Below, piece after piece: positions 1 to 7,317 of a stretch of 11,925 nucleotides of DNA. Source of the DNA: TWA4 sp045121095 (GTDB lineage: Bacteria; Bacillota; Clostridia; Lachnospirales; Lachnospiraceae); contig JBGVFN010000149.1 of assembly GCA_045121095.1 (NCBI GenBank), forward strand, positions 1-11,925. The letters are read 5' to 3'. The notes beneath the pieces were generated by a model that was not told the DNA's origin, made no database searches, and worked only from the letters and a program-made list of their open reading frames with translations. How positions within the stretch are numbered: the stretch's first letter is position 1; each line of letters opens with the position of its first letter. Position numbers and translations under genes: made by a program.

Positions 1-1
1 T

Positions 2-535
2 GCCATCTGGTCTTCTTCGAAAGGTGTTTATGCCATTGAATTGGGGCTAAATGAAATTTACAATACAGAAAAAGATCACGGATTTATTGTGGCAAGACTG
101 ATTAGTTTTTTCTATATGATCGTTTTACTGATCGTCCTGCTGTTTACTATGGTCGTTCTAATGTTCGGCAGCAGTATTAAAAAATTGATCGGGCGTTTCA
201 TCCCGCCTTTGTATCATATTATTAATCTGCTCCTGCGTTTCCGACTTCTGGCAGCAATTCCGATCCTGGTTTTGTTTTTCATGTGTCTGTATGCGTTTTA
301 TCCTGGAAGACATGTACGATTCCGTGATCAATTTGCAGGCGCTGTTTTTTCCGGTGCATCATGGATTCTCTTTTCCTTTGCCTATGAATTTTATATTCAG
401 AATATCTCCAACTATTCCAGCATTTACGGAAGCCTGGGAGCCGTCCTGCTGCTGCTTTTATGGATTTATTTTTATATCTGCATTATGCTGTTCGGAGCAG
501 AGCTTAACGCTTTCCGACTGCAGAAAAACCGATAG
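2..535 (+). CDS. YihY/BrkB-family inner-membrane protein, 5'-truncated
   Basis: This is the C-terminal 177 codons of a polytopic membrane protein. The reading frame is open to the left edge, so the real start lies outside the window; the in-frame TTG at 41 is not a credible start because coding similarity continues upstream of it (AIWSSSKGVYAIELGLNEIY). The part seen has about four hydrophobic segments: one soon after the DHGFIVARL stretch, one at RLLAAIPILVLFFMCLYAF, one around the AGAVFSGASWILFSFAYEF region, and a final one. The SIYGSLGAVLLLLLWIYFY stretch followed by LFGAELNA is the usual end of YihY/BrkB (formerly 'ribonuclease BN') proteins. The family is of uncertain function; it was once misassigned as RNase BN and is now regarded as a putative transporter-like or envelope protein. 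The stop codon lies inside the stem of the downstream terminator. It converges with the minus-strand genes to its right. Confidence 0.88.
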   Translation, partial: AIWSSSKGVYAIELGLNEIYNTEKDHGFIVARLISFFYMIVLLIVLLFTMVVLMFGSSIKKLIGRFIPPLYHIINLLLRFRLLAAIPILVLFFMCLYAFYPGRHVRFRDQFAGAVFSGASWILFSFAYEFYIQNISNYSSIYGSLGAVLLLLLWIYFYICIMLFGAELNAFRLQKNR

Positions 536-560
536 AAAGCCACACTTTCTATCGGTTTTT
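524..560. terminator. Bidirectional intrinsic terminator
   Basis: Perfect 16-bp inverted repeat: AAAAACCGATAGAAAG (524-539), a 5-nt loop, and CTTTCTATCGGTTTTT (545-560). The GC-containing stem is followed by a U run in either direction, so it can end the YihY gene on the plus strand and transcripts of the convergent minus-strand genes. The YihY stop codon (533-535) is part of the left arm, so the terminator overlaps the gene end. Confidence 0.9.
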
Positions 561-609
561 CTATTTATTTCCATTTTCAAATTATGAATGCTTGCTGAAT
601 TTATTCAAG

Positions 610-633
610 ACAGTTCAGCCAAGGCTGAACTGT
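610..633. repeat. 11-bp inverted repeat between convergent genes
   Basis: ACAGTTCAGCC (610-620), AA, then GGCTGAACTGT (623-633), a perfect 11-bp stem. On the plus strand a T-rich tail begins six bases later; on the minus strand no U run follows. It may be a backup terminator or RNA 3'-end hairpin for the minus-strand gene ending at 700. Immediately to its right an 11-bp unit, TTTTTATAACC, is repeated exactly in tandem (640-650 and 651-661). The stretch 536-699 holds nothing else I can recognise. Confidence 0.6.
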
Positions 634-699
634 TACCTGTTTTTATAACCTTTTTATAACCAGCAAAATTACAAGACCTGCATTGCTAAGGAGACCTCA

Positions 700-1365
700 C
701 TACTTCTTTTCTACCACTTCTCCCTGCTTTTTATAAATGGATTCTGCAGGTACAAATCCGCGTACACTGGAAAGAGGATAAATATTGCTGTTTCGTCCGA
801 TTACTGTACCGGGATTTAAAATGCTTCCGCATCCTACTTCCACGTTATCACCCACCAGGGCACCAACTTTTTTACGTCCGGTTTCCAGATTTCCTTCCGG
901 AGTATGAATCTCCACCAGTTTTTTATCGGACTTCACATTGGAGGTAATGGAACCTGCGCCCATATGAGATTTATAGCCCAGAATAGAATCGCCTACATAA
1001 TTGTAATGAGGAACCTGCACGTTATCAAACAGGATGACATTTTTTAATTCTGTGGAATTGCCAACTACTGCATGATCACCTACCAGGGCATTGCCGCGAA
1101 TAAAGGCACAGTGACGTACTTCGGTTTCTTCTCCGATAATGGCAGGGCCGGTAATGGATGCAGTGGGTGCTACTTTTGCAGATTTTGCGATCCAAATGTG
1201 TTCTCCATGTTCTTCATAGCGATCTTTGGGCAGGTTGGGGCCCAATTCCAGAATCAGATCAGCAATTCCAGCCAGTGCCTCCCAGGGATATTCTGTTTTT
1301 GCCAGAAGATCGGCTGCTTTTGTGTGAGTCAGATCATAAAGAGCTGTTGTTTTTAATTCCTTCAT
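700..1365 (-). CDS. Left-handed beta-helix acyltransferase-like protein (GlmU C-terminal-half homologue)
   Basis: This 221-aa protein is dominated by hexapeptide repeats of a left-handed parallel beta-helix from about residue 57 to 200 (for example IWIAKSAKVAPTASITGPAI and ALVGDNVEVGCGSILNPGTV). VPHYNYVGDSILG at 118-130 followed by GAGSITSN at 137-144 closely resembles the acetyltransferase active-site region of GlmU, with H120 in the position of GlmU's catalytic histidine. The N-terminal nucleotidyltransferase (pyrophosphorylase) domain of GlmU is absent; only about 55 partly helical residues precede the helix. Proteins like this are often labelled UDP-N-acetylglucosamine pyrophosphorylase, which the missing domain does not support. 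An acyl- or acetyl-transfer role on a nucleotide sugar is inferred only. The start at 1365 was chosen because GAGG lies six bases upstream and family similarity begins at MKEL; an ATG at 1398 has no such site. It follows topB after a 60-bp gap and probably shares its transcript. Confidence 0.8.
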   Translation of the reverse strand: MKELKTTALYDLTHTKAADLLAKTEYPWEALAGIADLILELGPNLPKDRYEEHGEHIWIAKSAKVAPTASITGPAIIGEETEVRHCAFIRGNALVGDHAVVGNSTELKNVILFDNVQVPHYNYVGDSILGYKSHMGAGSITSNVKSDKKLVEIHTPEGNLETGRKKVGALVGDNVEVGCGSILNPGTVIGRNSNIYPLSSVRGFVPAESIYKKQGEVVEKK

Positions 1366-1425
1366 ATCAATACCTCGTTTCTTAGTCTCTCTCCACATTC
1401 AAGTGTTTTTATATAAATTCAATCC

Positions 1426-3495
1426 TTATTTATAATATTTCTGCACCATCTGAAAATTTCTTTGTATATTGCTGACATTCCGTCTGCGGCGTACATTTTC
1501 TGTCCTGCGTACAATGAAGCCGGACAATTTCTGCATATATTCTTCTGTGGTAATGGTTCCCTCTGCCACATAGGTCAGACCTTTTTCCCAGCTGGCTGTC
1601 AGCTCGGGATTGAGTAAATGTACAATGGAATCATTGACCACTTCATAGATCATCTCTCCCAGCATGGTAGGAGTAATTATCTGTGTTTTTCCATTCAGAT
1701 TCAGATAATTGATGTTAAACAGCTTTTTCAAAATTTCTGCCCGGGTGGCGGAGGTTCCGATGCCGCTTCCTTTGATCTGTGCCCGCAATTCTTCATCTTC
1801 TATGAGCTGACCAGCATTTTCCATGGCCAAAATCATGGAACCGGAGTTGTATCTCCTGGGCGGTGAGGTCTCTCCTTCTTTGATCTGGAAAGAATCTACC
1901 GGGAATACATCACCTTTTTTCATCTTTTTCAGTGCTTCTAAAAAGGCTGCCTGCTCCTGAGCCGACATGGATTTCTGCTCCGAATTTTCCTCTTCCGAAG
2001 CGGCGGAATCTGACTCCCCGGATTTCCCTTTCTGCTCCTGAGCACCATTGTCTTTTTCTGCCGCGGCCTTTTTCCATGCGGCTTCACCGGTGACCACCAT
2101 ATATCCTTCATCGGCCAGAAGCTTCAGACCAGCAAAAAACTTCTCTTCCTTCACCTGAAAAGCCAGCGAATATTTATCATACACCGCTGCCGGATAAAAA
2201 ATGCTCAAAAACCGCCGCACGATCATGTCATACACCCGACCGCCATAGCCTTTCAGACTGCCCAGAGCCCGAAGTCCCTGACCAGTGGGAACGATGGCAT
2301 AGTGGTCTGTAATCTGCTTGTCATTTACATACCGGGTTTTGGAAATATTTTTATAAGTACCCTTATTCAGGATTTCCTGGGCAAATTGTCCTGTGGAAGA
2401 AAGATTGATAAGACCTTTTAAGTTTTTATCAATTTCCTTCGCCGCTGCTGTGGAAAGTACACGGGCATCGGTTCGTGGATAAGTAACCAGCTTCTTCTCA
2501 TAGAGCTCCTGCACGATCTTTAACGTGGTATCCGGACTGATTTTCAGCCGTTTGGAACATTCATTCTGCAATTCTGCCAGATTGTAGAGCAGCGGCGGAT
2601 TTTTCTTTTCCTTTTTCTTTTCCTTCAGACAAACCGTCGCCTGGGCCGGCCAGGGATCGGATAAATAATCCACCAGTGCCTGGGCATCTTCTTTTTGCAA
2701 AAAGCCATTGTCCTTATACAATTTGGATGCAGCAAAATAACGGCTTCCTTCCACCGCTTTCCACTCCGCCTGAACCATATGTCCATTGCAGTTTACATCC
2801 GCCAGAATCCGGTAAAAGGGCGTTTTTACAAAATTACGGATCTCCCGCTCTCGTTTTACCACCATTCCCAGTACACAGGTCATCACCCGGCCCACGGAAA
2901 TAACCGTATAACGGCTGCCGGTAACCTGACTGATCTCCCTGCCATAAACCAGCGTAAGCAGTCTGGAAAAGTTGATGCCCATCAGATAATCTTCCCGGGC
3001 GCGCATATACGCAGATGCCGCCAGATTATCGTATGCAGACAAATCTTTGGCATTCTGGATTCCTTTCAGGATCTCTTCTTCTGTCTGCGAATCGATCCAG
3101 ACTCTTTTTCGCTGCTTGCCGGATACACCCGCCATCTGTTCCACCAGGCGGTAAATATATTCTCCCTCCCGCCCGGAGTCGGTGCAGACATAAATCACGT
3201 CCACATCCTTTCGATTCAGCTGTGTTTTAACAATTTCAAACTGATCCTTTACCTGATCGATCACTTCATATTTATATTCCTGTGGAATAAAGGGCAGCGA
3301 ATCCAGACGCCAGCTTTTCAATGCCGGATCATATGCCTCCGGATAACTCATGGTCACCAGATGTCCCACACACCAGGTCACCACATAGTGAGCCGATTCC
3401 AGATATCCGTTCCCACGTCTCATAGGTTCTTTCAATGCTTTGGCAAATTCCTGCGCTACACTTGGTTTTTCTGCTATATAGAGAAATTTTCCCAC
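1426..3495 (-). CDS. topB: DNA topoisomerase III (type IA)
   Basis: A 689-aa ATP-independent type IA topoisomerase that cuts and passes single DNA strands, mainly to decatenate replication and recombination intermediates. The Toprim domain is at about 1-150, with IAEKPSVA at 7-14 (E9, K10) and TDSGREGE at 105-112. The catalytic tyrosine is Y339 in LVTYPRTDARVL, with R341 beside it. IGTSATRAEI at 579-588 is the conserved late motif (usually IGTPATRA). Two deviations stand out: G108 replaces the second Asp of the DxDxE metal motif, a variant I recall from many Firmicute TopB proteins; and SVGRVMTCVL at 200-209 replaces the usual SxGRVQTPTL. A charged low-complexity insert spans about 476-515. 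There are no C-terminal zinc fingers, only a basic tail. The start is GTG at 3495, chosen because MGKFLYIAEKPS matches the family N-terminus; the ribosome site is weak (GCGGGA). It lies 131 bp after pyk. Confidence 0.95.
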   Translation of the reverse strand: MGKFLYIAEKPSVAQEFAKALKEPMRRGNGYLESAHYVVTWCVGHLVTMSYPEAYDPALKSWRLDSLPFIPQEYKYEVIDQVKDQFEIVKTQLNRKDVDVIYVCTDSGREGEYIYRLVEQMAGVSGKQRKRVWIDSQTEEEILKGIQNAKDLSAYDNLAASAYMRAREDYLMGINFSRLLTLVYGREISQVTGSRYTVISVGRVMTCVLGMVVKREREIRNFVKTPFYRILADVNCNGHMVQAEWKAVEGSRYFAASKLYKDNGFLQKEDAQALVDYLSDPWPAQATVCLKEKKKEKKNPPLLYNLAELQNECSKRLKISPDTTLKIVQELYEKKLVTYPRTDARVLSTAAAKEIDKNLKGLINLSSTGQFAQEILNKGTYKNISKTRYVNDKQITDHYAIVPTGQGLRALGSLKGYGGRVYDMIVRRFLSIFYPAAVYDKYSLAFQVKEEKFFAGLKLLADEGYMVVTGEAAWKKAAAEKDNGAQEQKGKSGESDSAASEEENSEQKSMSAQEQAAFLEALKKMKKGDVFPVDSFQIKEGETSPPRRYNSGSMILAMENAGQLIEDEELRAQIKGSGIGTSATRAEILKKLFNINYLNLNGKTQIITPTMLGEMIYEVVNDSIVHLLNPELTASWEKGLTYVAEGTITTEEYMQKLSGFIVRRTENVRRRRNVSNIQRNFQMVQKYYK

Positions 3496-3528
3496 ACAAT
3501 CCCGCTTTCTATCTATCTTTCTAAGAAC

Positions 3529-3576
3529 GAAAAGCTGCCACAGCTCAGCAGTCTTGCCAAACTGTTACAGCTTTTC
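3529..3576. terminator. Hairpin between pyruvate kinase and topB, possible terminator or attenuator
   Basis: GAAAAGCTG (3529-3537) pairs with CAGCTTTTC (3568-3576), with a smaller inner stem CAGT/ACTG (3549-3552 with 3561-3564). On the minus strand the outer stem ends in CAGCTTTTCGTTCTT, a modest U-rich tail, so it could end or attenuate pyk transcripts ahead of topB, whose GTG lies 34 bases further on. On the plus strand a longer T run follows, but no plus-strand gene is present. The loop is large, so strength is uncertain. Confidence 0.45.
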
Positions 3577-3626
3577 TTTATTTTTTATATTTCATGATAA
3601 AATCATCATGGTTTTTGCAGATATTC

Positions 3627-5063
3627 TTATTTAACAGTCATAACCTGCATGGTGTTGGTAACACCCTTGATTACATGGTCGCTCTTGGAAACTACACCAG
3701 CTGTAATAATAACGGTATCACCAGGTTCCAGAAGGCCCGCATCCTGAACAATATCAAAAGTAGAATCTACTACAGTTGCACCGTCTCCATGCAGCATCTC
3801 AGAAAGCATGGGAGTTACACCCCATAAGATCTGCATCTTACGCAGATTTGCTTCGCTGGGACTCAGCGCCAGAATCTGACAGTTCGGTCTGAATTTGGAC
3901 ATCATTCTGGCAGTAAAACCACTCAGTGTAGGAGTGATGATATATTTGGCATTCATATGAAGACCCGTTGCTGCAGCTGCATAAACAACAGCGGTAGAAA
4001 TACCTCTTCTTCTGTGTTTTCTTCTTTCTGCGATCATATCTTCATAATCCAGATGAGATTCTGCATTTTCGCAGATTCTGCACATCATCTGAAGCGCCTG
4101 CAGAGGATATTTACCTGCAGCAGTTTCGCCGGAAAGCATTACACAGTCTGTACCATCATATACCGCATTAGCAACGTCTGTTACTTCTGCTCTGGTAGGA
4201 CGGGGATTGCGTATCATGGAATCCAGCATCTGTGTTGCAGTAATAACGGTCTTAAACTGGTCATTACATTTCTTAATGATGGTCTTCTGGATATAAGGAA
4301 CCTCTTCTGCAGGGATTTCAACACCCAGGTCACCACGTGCTACCATAACACCATCGCTGGCTTTGATGATGGAATCAATGTTATCCACACCTTCACGGTT
4401 TTCAATTTTGGAAATGATCTTAATGTCATTCGCACCGTATTCCTGCAGGATTTCACGAATTTCCAGAACTGCATCTACATTTCGTACAAAAGATGCTGCA
4501 ATAAAATCAAATCCCTGTTCAATACCGAAAATGATGTCATCTCTGTCTTTTTCTGTAATAGCAGGCAGATTGATCTTTACATTGGGAACATTGACACCTT
4601 TTCTTTCACCCAGTTCACCGCCATTTGCTACAACACAGTGAATGTCCTGACCTTCCACAGAAACAACTTCCAGACCGATCAGACCATCATCGATCAGAAT
4701 CTGATTGCCGGGTTCTACGTCTTCGTTCAGTCCTTCATAGTTGATCTGCACGCAGGTCGCATCACCCTGTACGTTACGGGTAGTCAGAGTAAATTCCTGT
4801 CCCTGCTCCAGTTTTACTTTTTTGCCATCCTTCAGTGTGCAGGTTCTGATTTCAGGTCCTTTGGTATCCAGCAGAGCTGCAACGGGAATTCCCAGTTCCT
4901 CACGAATTTGTTTCAGCTGCTGAAAACGCGCTCTCTGTTCTGCATGTGTGCCGTGAGAGAAATTAAAACGGGCTACGTTCATCCCTGACAGAATAAGGGA
5001 TTTCATTACCTCGGGATCGTCTACTGCCGGTCCCATTGTGCAGATGATTTTTGTTTTTCTCAT
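3627..5063 (-). CDS. pyk: Pyruvate kinase
   Basis: A 478-aa cytosolic glycolytic enzyme converting phosphoenolpyruvate and ADP to pyruvate and ATP. It is complete: the barrel starts with RKTKIICTMGPA, and R32 in ARFNFSHG contacts substrate and nucleotide. The B-domain lid spans roughly 70-168. ISKIENREG at 217-225 carries the catalytic lysine K219 and metal ligand E221. VARGDLGVEIP at 241-251 carries metal ligand D245. TATQMLDSM at 275-283 and RPTRAEVTDVANAV at 288-301 are the signature stretches. The allosteric C domain follows from about 350 (TPTLSGFTARMMSKFRP at 378-393). It lacks the extra phosphohistidine-swivel domain of the roughly 585-aa Bacillus enzyme. The ATG at 5063 has AAAGGA seven bases upstream. 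It follows the rhomboid-like gene by 90 bp; I see no convincing promoter of its own. Confidence 0.97.
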   Translation of the reverse strand: MRKTKIICTMGPAVDDPEVMKSLILSGMNVARFNFSHGTHAEQRARFQQLKQIREELGIPVAALLDTKGPEIRTCTLKDGKKVKLEQGQEFTLTTRNVQGDATCVQINYEGLNEDVEPGNQILIDDGLIGLEVVSVEGQDIHCVVANGGELGERKGVNVPNVKINLPAITEKDRDDIIFGIEQGFDFIAASFVRNVDAVLEIREILQEYGANDIKIISKIENREGVDNIDSIIKASDGVMVARGDLGVEIPAEEVPYIQKTIIKKCNDQFKTVITATQMLDSMIRNPRPTRAEVTDVANAVYDGTDCVMLSGETAAGKYPLQALQMMCRICENAESHLDYEDMIAERRKHRRRGISTAVVYAAAATGLHMNAKYIITPTLSGFTARMMSKFRPNCQILALSPSEANLRKMQILWGVTPMLSEMLHGDGATVVDSTFDIVQDAGLLEPGDTVIITAGVVSKSDHVIKGVTNTMQVMTVK

Positions 5064-5071
5064 GATAAATT

Positions 5072-5085
5072 CCTTTCTTAAAAGG
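5072..5085 (-). promoter_or_regulatory. Pyruvate kinase ribosome site inside a small hairpin
   Basis: On the minus strand CCTTT, TAAG, AAAGG forms a 5-bp stem whose right arm is the Shine-Dalgarno sequence AAAGGA of pyk. If it forms, it would partly hide the ribosome site. The stem is short and A/U-rich, so an effect is not assured. Confidence 0.3.
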
Positions 5086-5153
5086 CTGCACTCATTCCAA
5101 CAGGGTTCTGCAGCAAGTGTTCAATACTGTAAAACCCTTATTAAAGAACGTTG

Positions 5154-6026
5154 TCAGCTCTTTATAACGTGTTTGTGCGTATATAGATGATCCTGACAAT
5201 ATTCATAAGCACCGTTACATTTGGAGCAGTAACGAAACTCCAGATCATCCCCGTCCTTTTCAGTTTTACCGCAGATTGCGCATTTATGCCGGGTACTGCC
5301 CTTTCCTTTGGGCGCCGCCATCTTTACTTTTCTCTGATACTCCGCTCTGCGTTTCACCTGTCTGGGTGAATACCTGCTGAATCTTCTGCTGTTAAAGAAA
5401 TACAGCAGGAAATTGGCAGCAGAGATCAGTGCCGCCAGGGCAGAAGGCACGGAGGAATTAATTCCAATCAGTTCCGGTGTAAAGAAAATGGTCAGGAAAC
5501 CACCTACAATCGTAGCTGCTAATGCCAATCCATCCAGTATGGCCAGCCATTTCATCTTAATGGGCAGGAGCATAAACAGATAAATCTCATAATCTGGAAA
5601 TTCTGCACCAAAAGCAAGGAACAGCGATAAATTCAGATACATCAGATTCATCTGCAGGTCAATTCCCCAGATTCCATAAACCAGAAATGCTGCTACAATA
5701 TGAAGAATAATTCCAGTAAAATAATACAAATTAAAGCGGAAAGCTCCCCAGGTATTCTCCAGGGCTGTACCAATACTATAATACAGCAGACAGAAGAATA
5801 GCAAGCTTACCATGGAACCTGCCGGCGGTTCCAGCAAAAACGTAAAAAGTCTCCAGACCTGTCCCTGCAGTACATCCTTCACACTCAGCTGCAGATAACT
5901 ATAATACAGCTGAGGCTGTGCAATCTGAAGAATAAAACCTGCCACATTCAATGCAATCACATACATCATCAGATTGCGTATGGCATATTTCCCAAACTTT
6001 CGCTCAAGCTTCTGTAACCAGTTCAT
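5154..6026 (-). CDS. Rhomboid-like membrane protein with C-terminal zinc ribbon, apparently without protease residues
   Basis: This 290-aa protein has about six hydrophobic segments (roughly 17-38, 52-66, 70-88, 97-120, 126-142, 161-210). GQVWRLFTFLLEP at 55-67, YYSIGTALENTWGAFRFNLYY at 82-102 and AFGAEFPDYEI at 138-148 are characteristic of the rhomboid superfamily. The catalytic GxSG serine motif is absent at the expected place, which reads LNLSLFLAFG, and no histidine lies in the last membrane segment, so a proteolytic role is unlikely; a Derlin-like or iRhom-like role is inference. After a basic linker (213-245) the cytosolic tail has CAIC (C249, C252), CSKC (C267, C270) and CQDH (C277, H280), with more histidines behind, which looks like one or two zinc sites. 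I chose ATG 6026 (MNWLQKLERKFGKY) over the ATG at 6056, which lacks a ribosome site. It lies 93 bp after corA and 90 bp before pyk. Confidence 0.8.
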   Translation of the reverse strand: MNWLQKLERKFGKYAIRNLMMYVIALNVAGFILQIAQPQLYYSYLQLSVKDVLQGQVWRLFTFLLEPPAGSMVSLLFFCLLYYSIGTALENTWGAFRFNLYYFTGIILHIVAAFLVYGIWGIDLQMNLMYLNLSLFLAFGAEFPDYEIYLFMLLPIKMKWLAILDGLALAATIVGGFLTIFFTPELIGINSSVPSALAALISAANFLLYFFNSRRFSRYSPRQVKRRAEYQRKVKMAAPKGKGSTRHKCAICGKTEKDGDDLEFRYCSKCNGAYEYCQDHLYTHKHVIKS

Positions 6027-6119
6027 AACGCTCACATCTTTCTTACATATTATCATTCAGTCATTGCCAAATGATTGTCATTTTCTATCTTCTGGTCCTT
6101 CTCTTGTTTATTAACCGAA

Positions 6120-7064
6120 TCAAAACATCTTCTTAATCTTCAGAATCAGAGCAACCAGCAAAGACAAAATCAATGCAAATATGATAATAATCAAAAATCC
6201 ATTTACATTGTCTGCAAAAGGCATCCCTGCTGTATTCACGTTCATACCGTAAAAACTGGAGACCATGGTCGGAATGGACAGTACAATGGTCACAGAGGCC
6301 AGAATCTTCATAACCTGGTTCAGATTATTGGAAATAACCGACGAAAAGGCGTTCATCATACCTTCCAGGATACCGGAATAGATATTCGCCATCTCAATCG
6401 CCTGTTTGTTCTCAATAATGACATCTTCCAGAAGTTCCTCATCCGATGGATACTTTTCAAAACGGGGAAGCTTCACCAGCTTTTCCAGCACCACTTCATT
6501 GGAACGCAGGGAGGTCTTAAAGTACACCAGTGACTTTTCCAGACCCATGAGTTCAATCAGTTCGTTATTGGTCGTGCTGCCATCACCCAGCTTTTCTTCC
6601 ATATCATCGCTTTCCTTATCTATCATACGCAGATAATGGATAAACCATGAGGTGTTGCGGTAAAGGATCTGTAAAATAAAACGACTTCTCCAGCCCGTGT
6701 TAAAATGCTTTACCCGGCCATCCACAAAAGACTGCAGCACCGGAGTATCCTGCAGACAGACCGTAATAATACGATCTGTTTTTACAATAATACTCATAGG
6801 AATGGTAATATACCAGTCCCGCTCATCCCGGGTTTCAATGGTGGGAATATCCACCAGGATCATGGTATAATCGTCTTCCACTTCAATACGTGAACGTTCC
6901 TCATCATCCAATGCGGCCTTCAGATCGCTGACAAGAATTCCATTGTCTTCTGCCACATCCAGAATCTCACCGGCAGTGGGATTGGTAAGGGCGATCCAGC
7001 TGTTTGCTTTGGCACTGTTTTCTTCCAACAGTATATTATCTACCGATCTGTAATATTTAACCAT
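6120..7064 (-). CDS. CorA-family magnesium/divalent metal transporter
   Basis: A 314-aa CorA/MIT-family protein, expected to form a pentameric channel for Mg2+ or related divalent ions in the cytoplasmic membrane. The N-terminal two thirds is the soluble alpha/beta domain plus the long helix. The first membrane helix is at about 252-271 and ends in the signature YGMNVN, with G273-M274-N275 the selectivity motif. A short external loop (MPFADNVNGF, 281-290) precedes the second helix (290-308) and the basic end KIKKMF. Length and layout are typical. The start ATG at 7064 (MVKYYRS) has AAGGAAGGAG 11 bases upstream and fits the family start; a GTG at 7088 would lie ahead of that ribosome site. It is transcribed from a perfect sigma-A promoter at 7133-7161. 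Which metal it carries cannot be told from sequence alone. Confidence 0.93.
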   Translation of the reverse strand: MVKYYRSVDNILLEENSAKANSWIALTNPTAGEILDVAEDNGILVSDLKAALDDEERSRIEVEDDYTMILVDIPTIETRDERDWYITIPMSIIVKTDRIITVCLQDTPVLQSFVDGRVKHFNTGWRSRFILQILYRNTSWFIHYLRMIDKESDDMEEKLGDGSTTNNELIELMGLEKSLVYFKTSLRSNEVVLEKLVKLPRFEKYPSDEELLEDVIIENKQAIEMANIYSGILEGMMNAFSSVISNNLNQVMKILASVTIVLSIPTMVSSFYGMNVNTAGMPFADNVNGFLIIIIFALILSLLVALILKIKKMF

Positions 7065-7132
7065 ATCAGCTAAAGCTCCTTCCTTCACTCATTGGCCGGA
7101 TATGCCTCAGACAGACATAACAGCTGTGTTAA

Positions 7133-7161
7133 ATTATAAATTTTAATTATTTTTTTGTCAA
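7133..7161 (-). promoter_or_regulatory. Perfect-consensus sigma-A promoter for corA
   Basis: On the minus strand TTGACA (7161-7156) and TATAAT (7138-7133) are separated by exactly 17 bases that are almost pure A/T. Transcription should begin near 7126, giving a 5' leader of about 62 nt before the corA ATG at 7064. It probably also feeds the rhomboid-like gene and perhaps pyk, since neither has a clear promoter. Confidence 0.85.
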
Positions 7162-7282
7162 CCGATTCCACCACATCCAGAGGTTTTCAGCAAGATGCAC
7201 TATTGTGTATGGTTCTTCTGAGAATTTATGAGTTTTTCATGTTTTTTCGTTTTTTACCGGGACAATCTGGTGTTTTTGCTGA

Positions 7283-7311
7283 TTGAATTTTCCAATGAAA
7301 GGTATTATAAT
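7283..7311 (+). promoter_or_regulatory. Sigma-A promoter for the large activase gene
   Basis: TTGAAT (7283-7288), a 17-base spacer, and TATAAT (7306-7311): a full -10 and a 5/6 match -35. Upstream T tracts (7233-7237, 7242-7247, 7250-7255, 7273-7277) could act as curved DNA or an UP element. The predicted start is near 7318, about 240 nt before the likely start codon at 7557. It diverges from the corA promoter with about 120 bp between the two -35 boxes. Confidence 0.75.
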
Positions 7312-7317
7312 AACGAT

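Noticed and set aside
2695..3597. 300-codon plus-strand frame opposite topB
   Set aside because: It lies wholly antisense to clear topoisomerase motifs and its product has no family character; it is a shadow of codon bias.
3957..4988. 343-codon plus-strand frame opposite pyruvate kinase
   Set aside because: Antisense to a complete, highly conserved pyruvate kinase; Cys- and Phe-rich low-quality product and no ribosome site.
6027..6119. Promoter for the rhomboid-like gene (TTGGCA with TATGTA on the minus strand)
   Set aside because: Spacing is only 15 bases and both boxes are poor; readthrough from the corA promoter is simpler.
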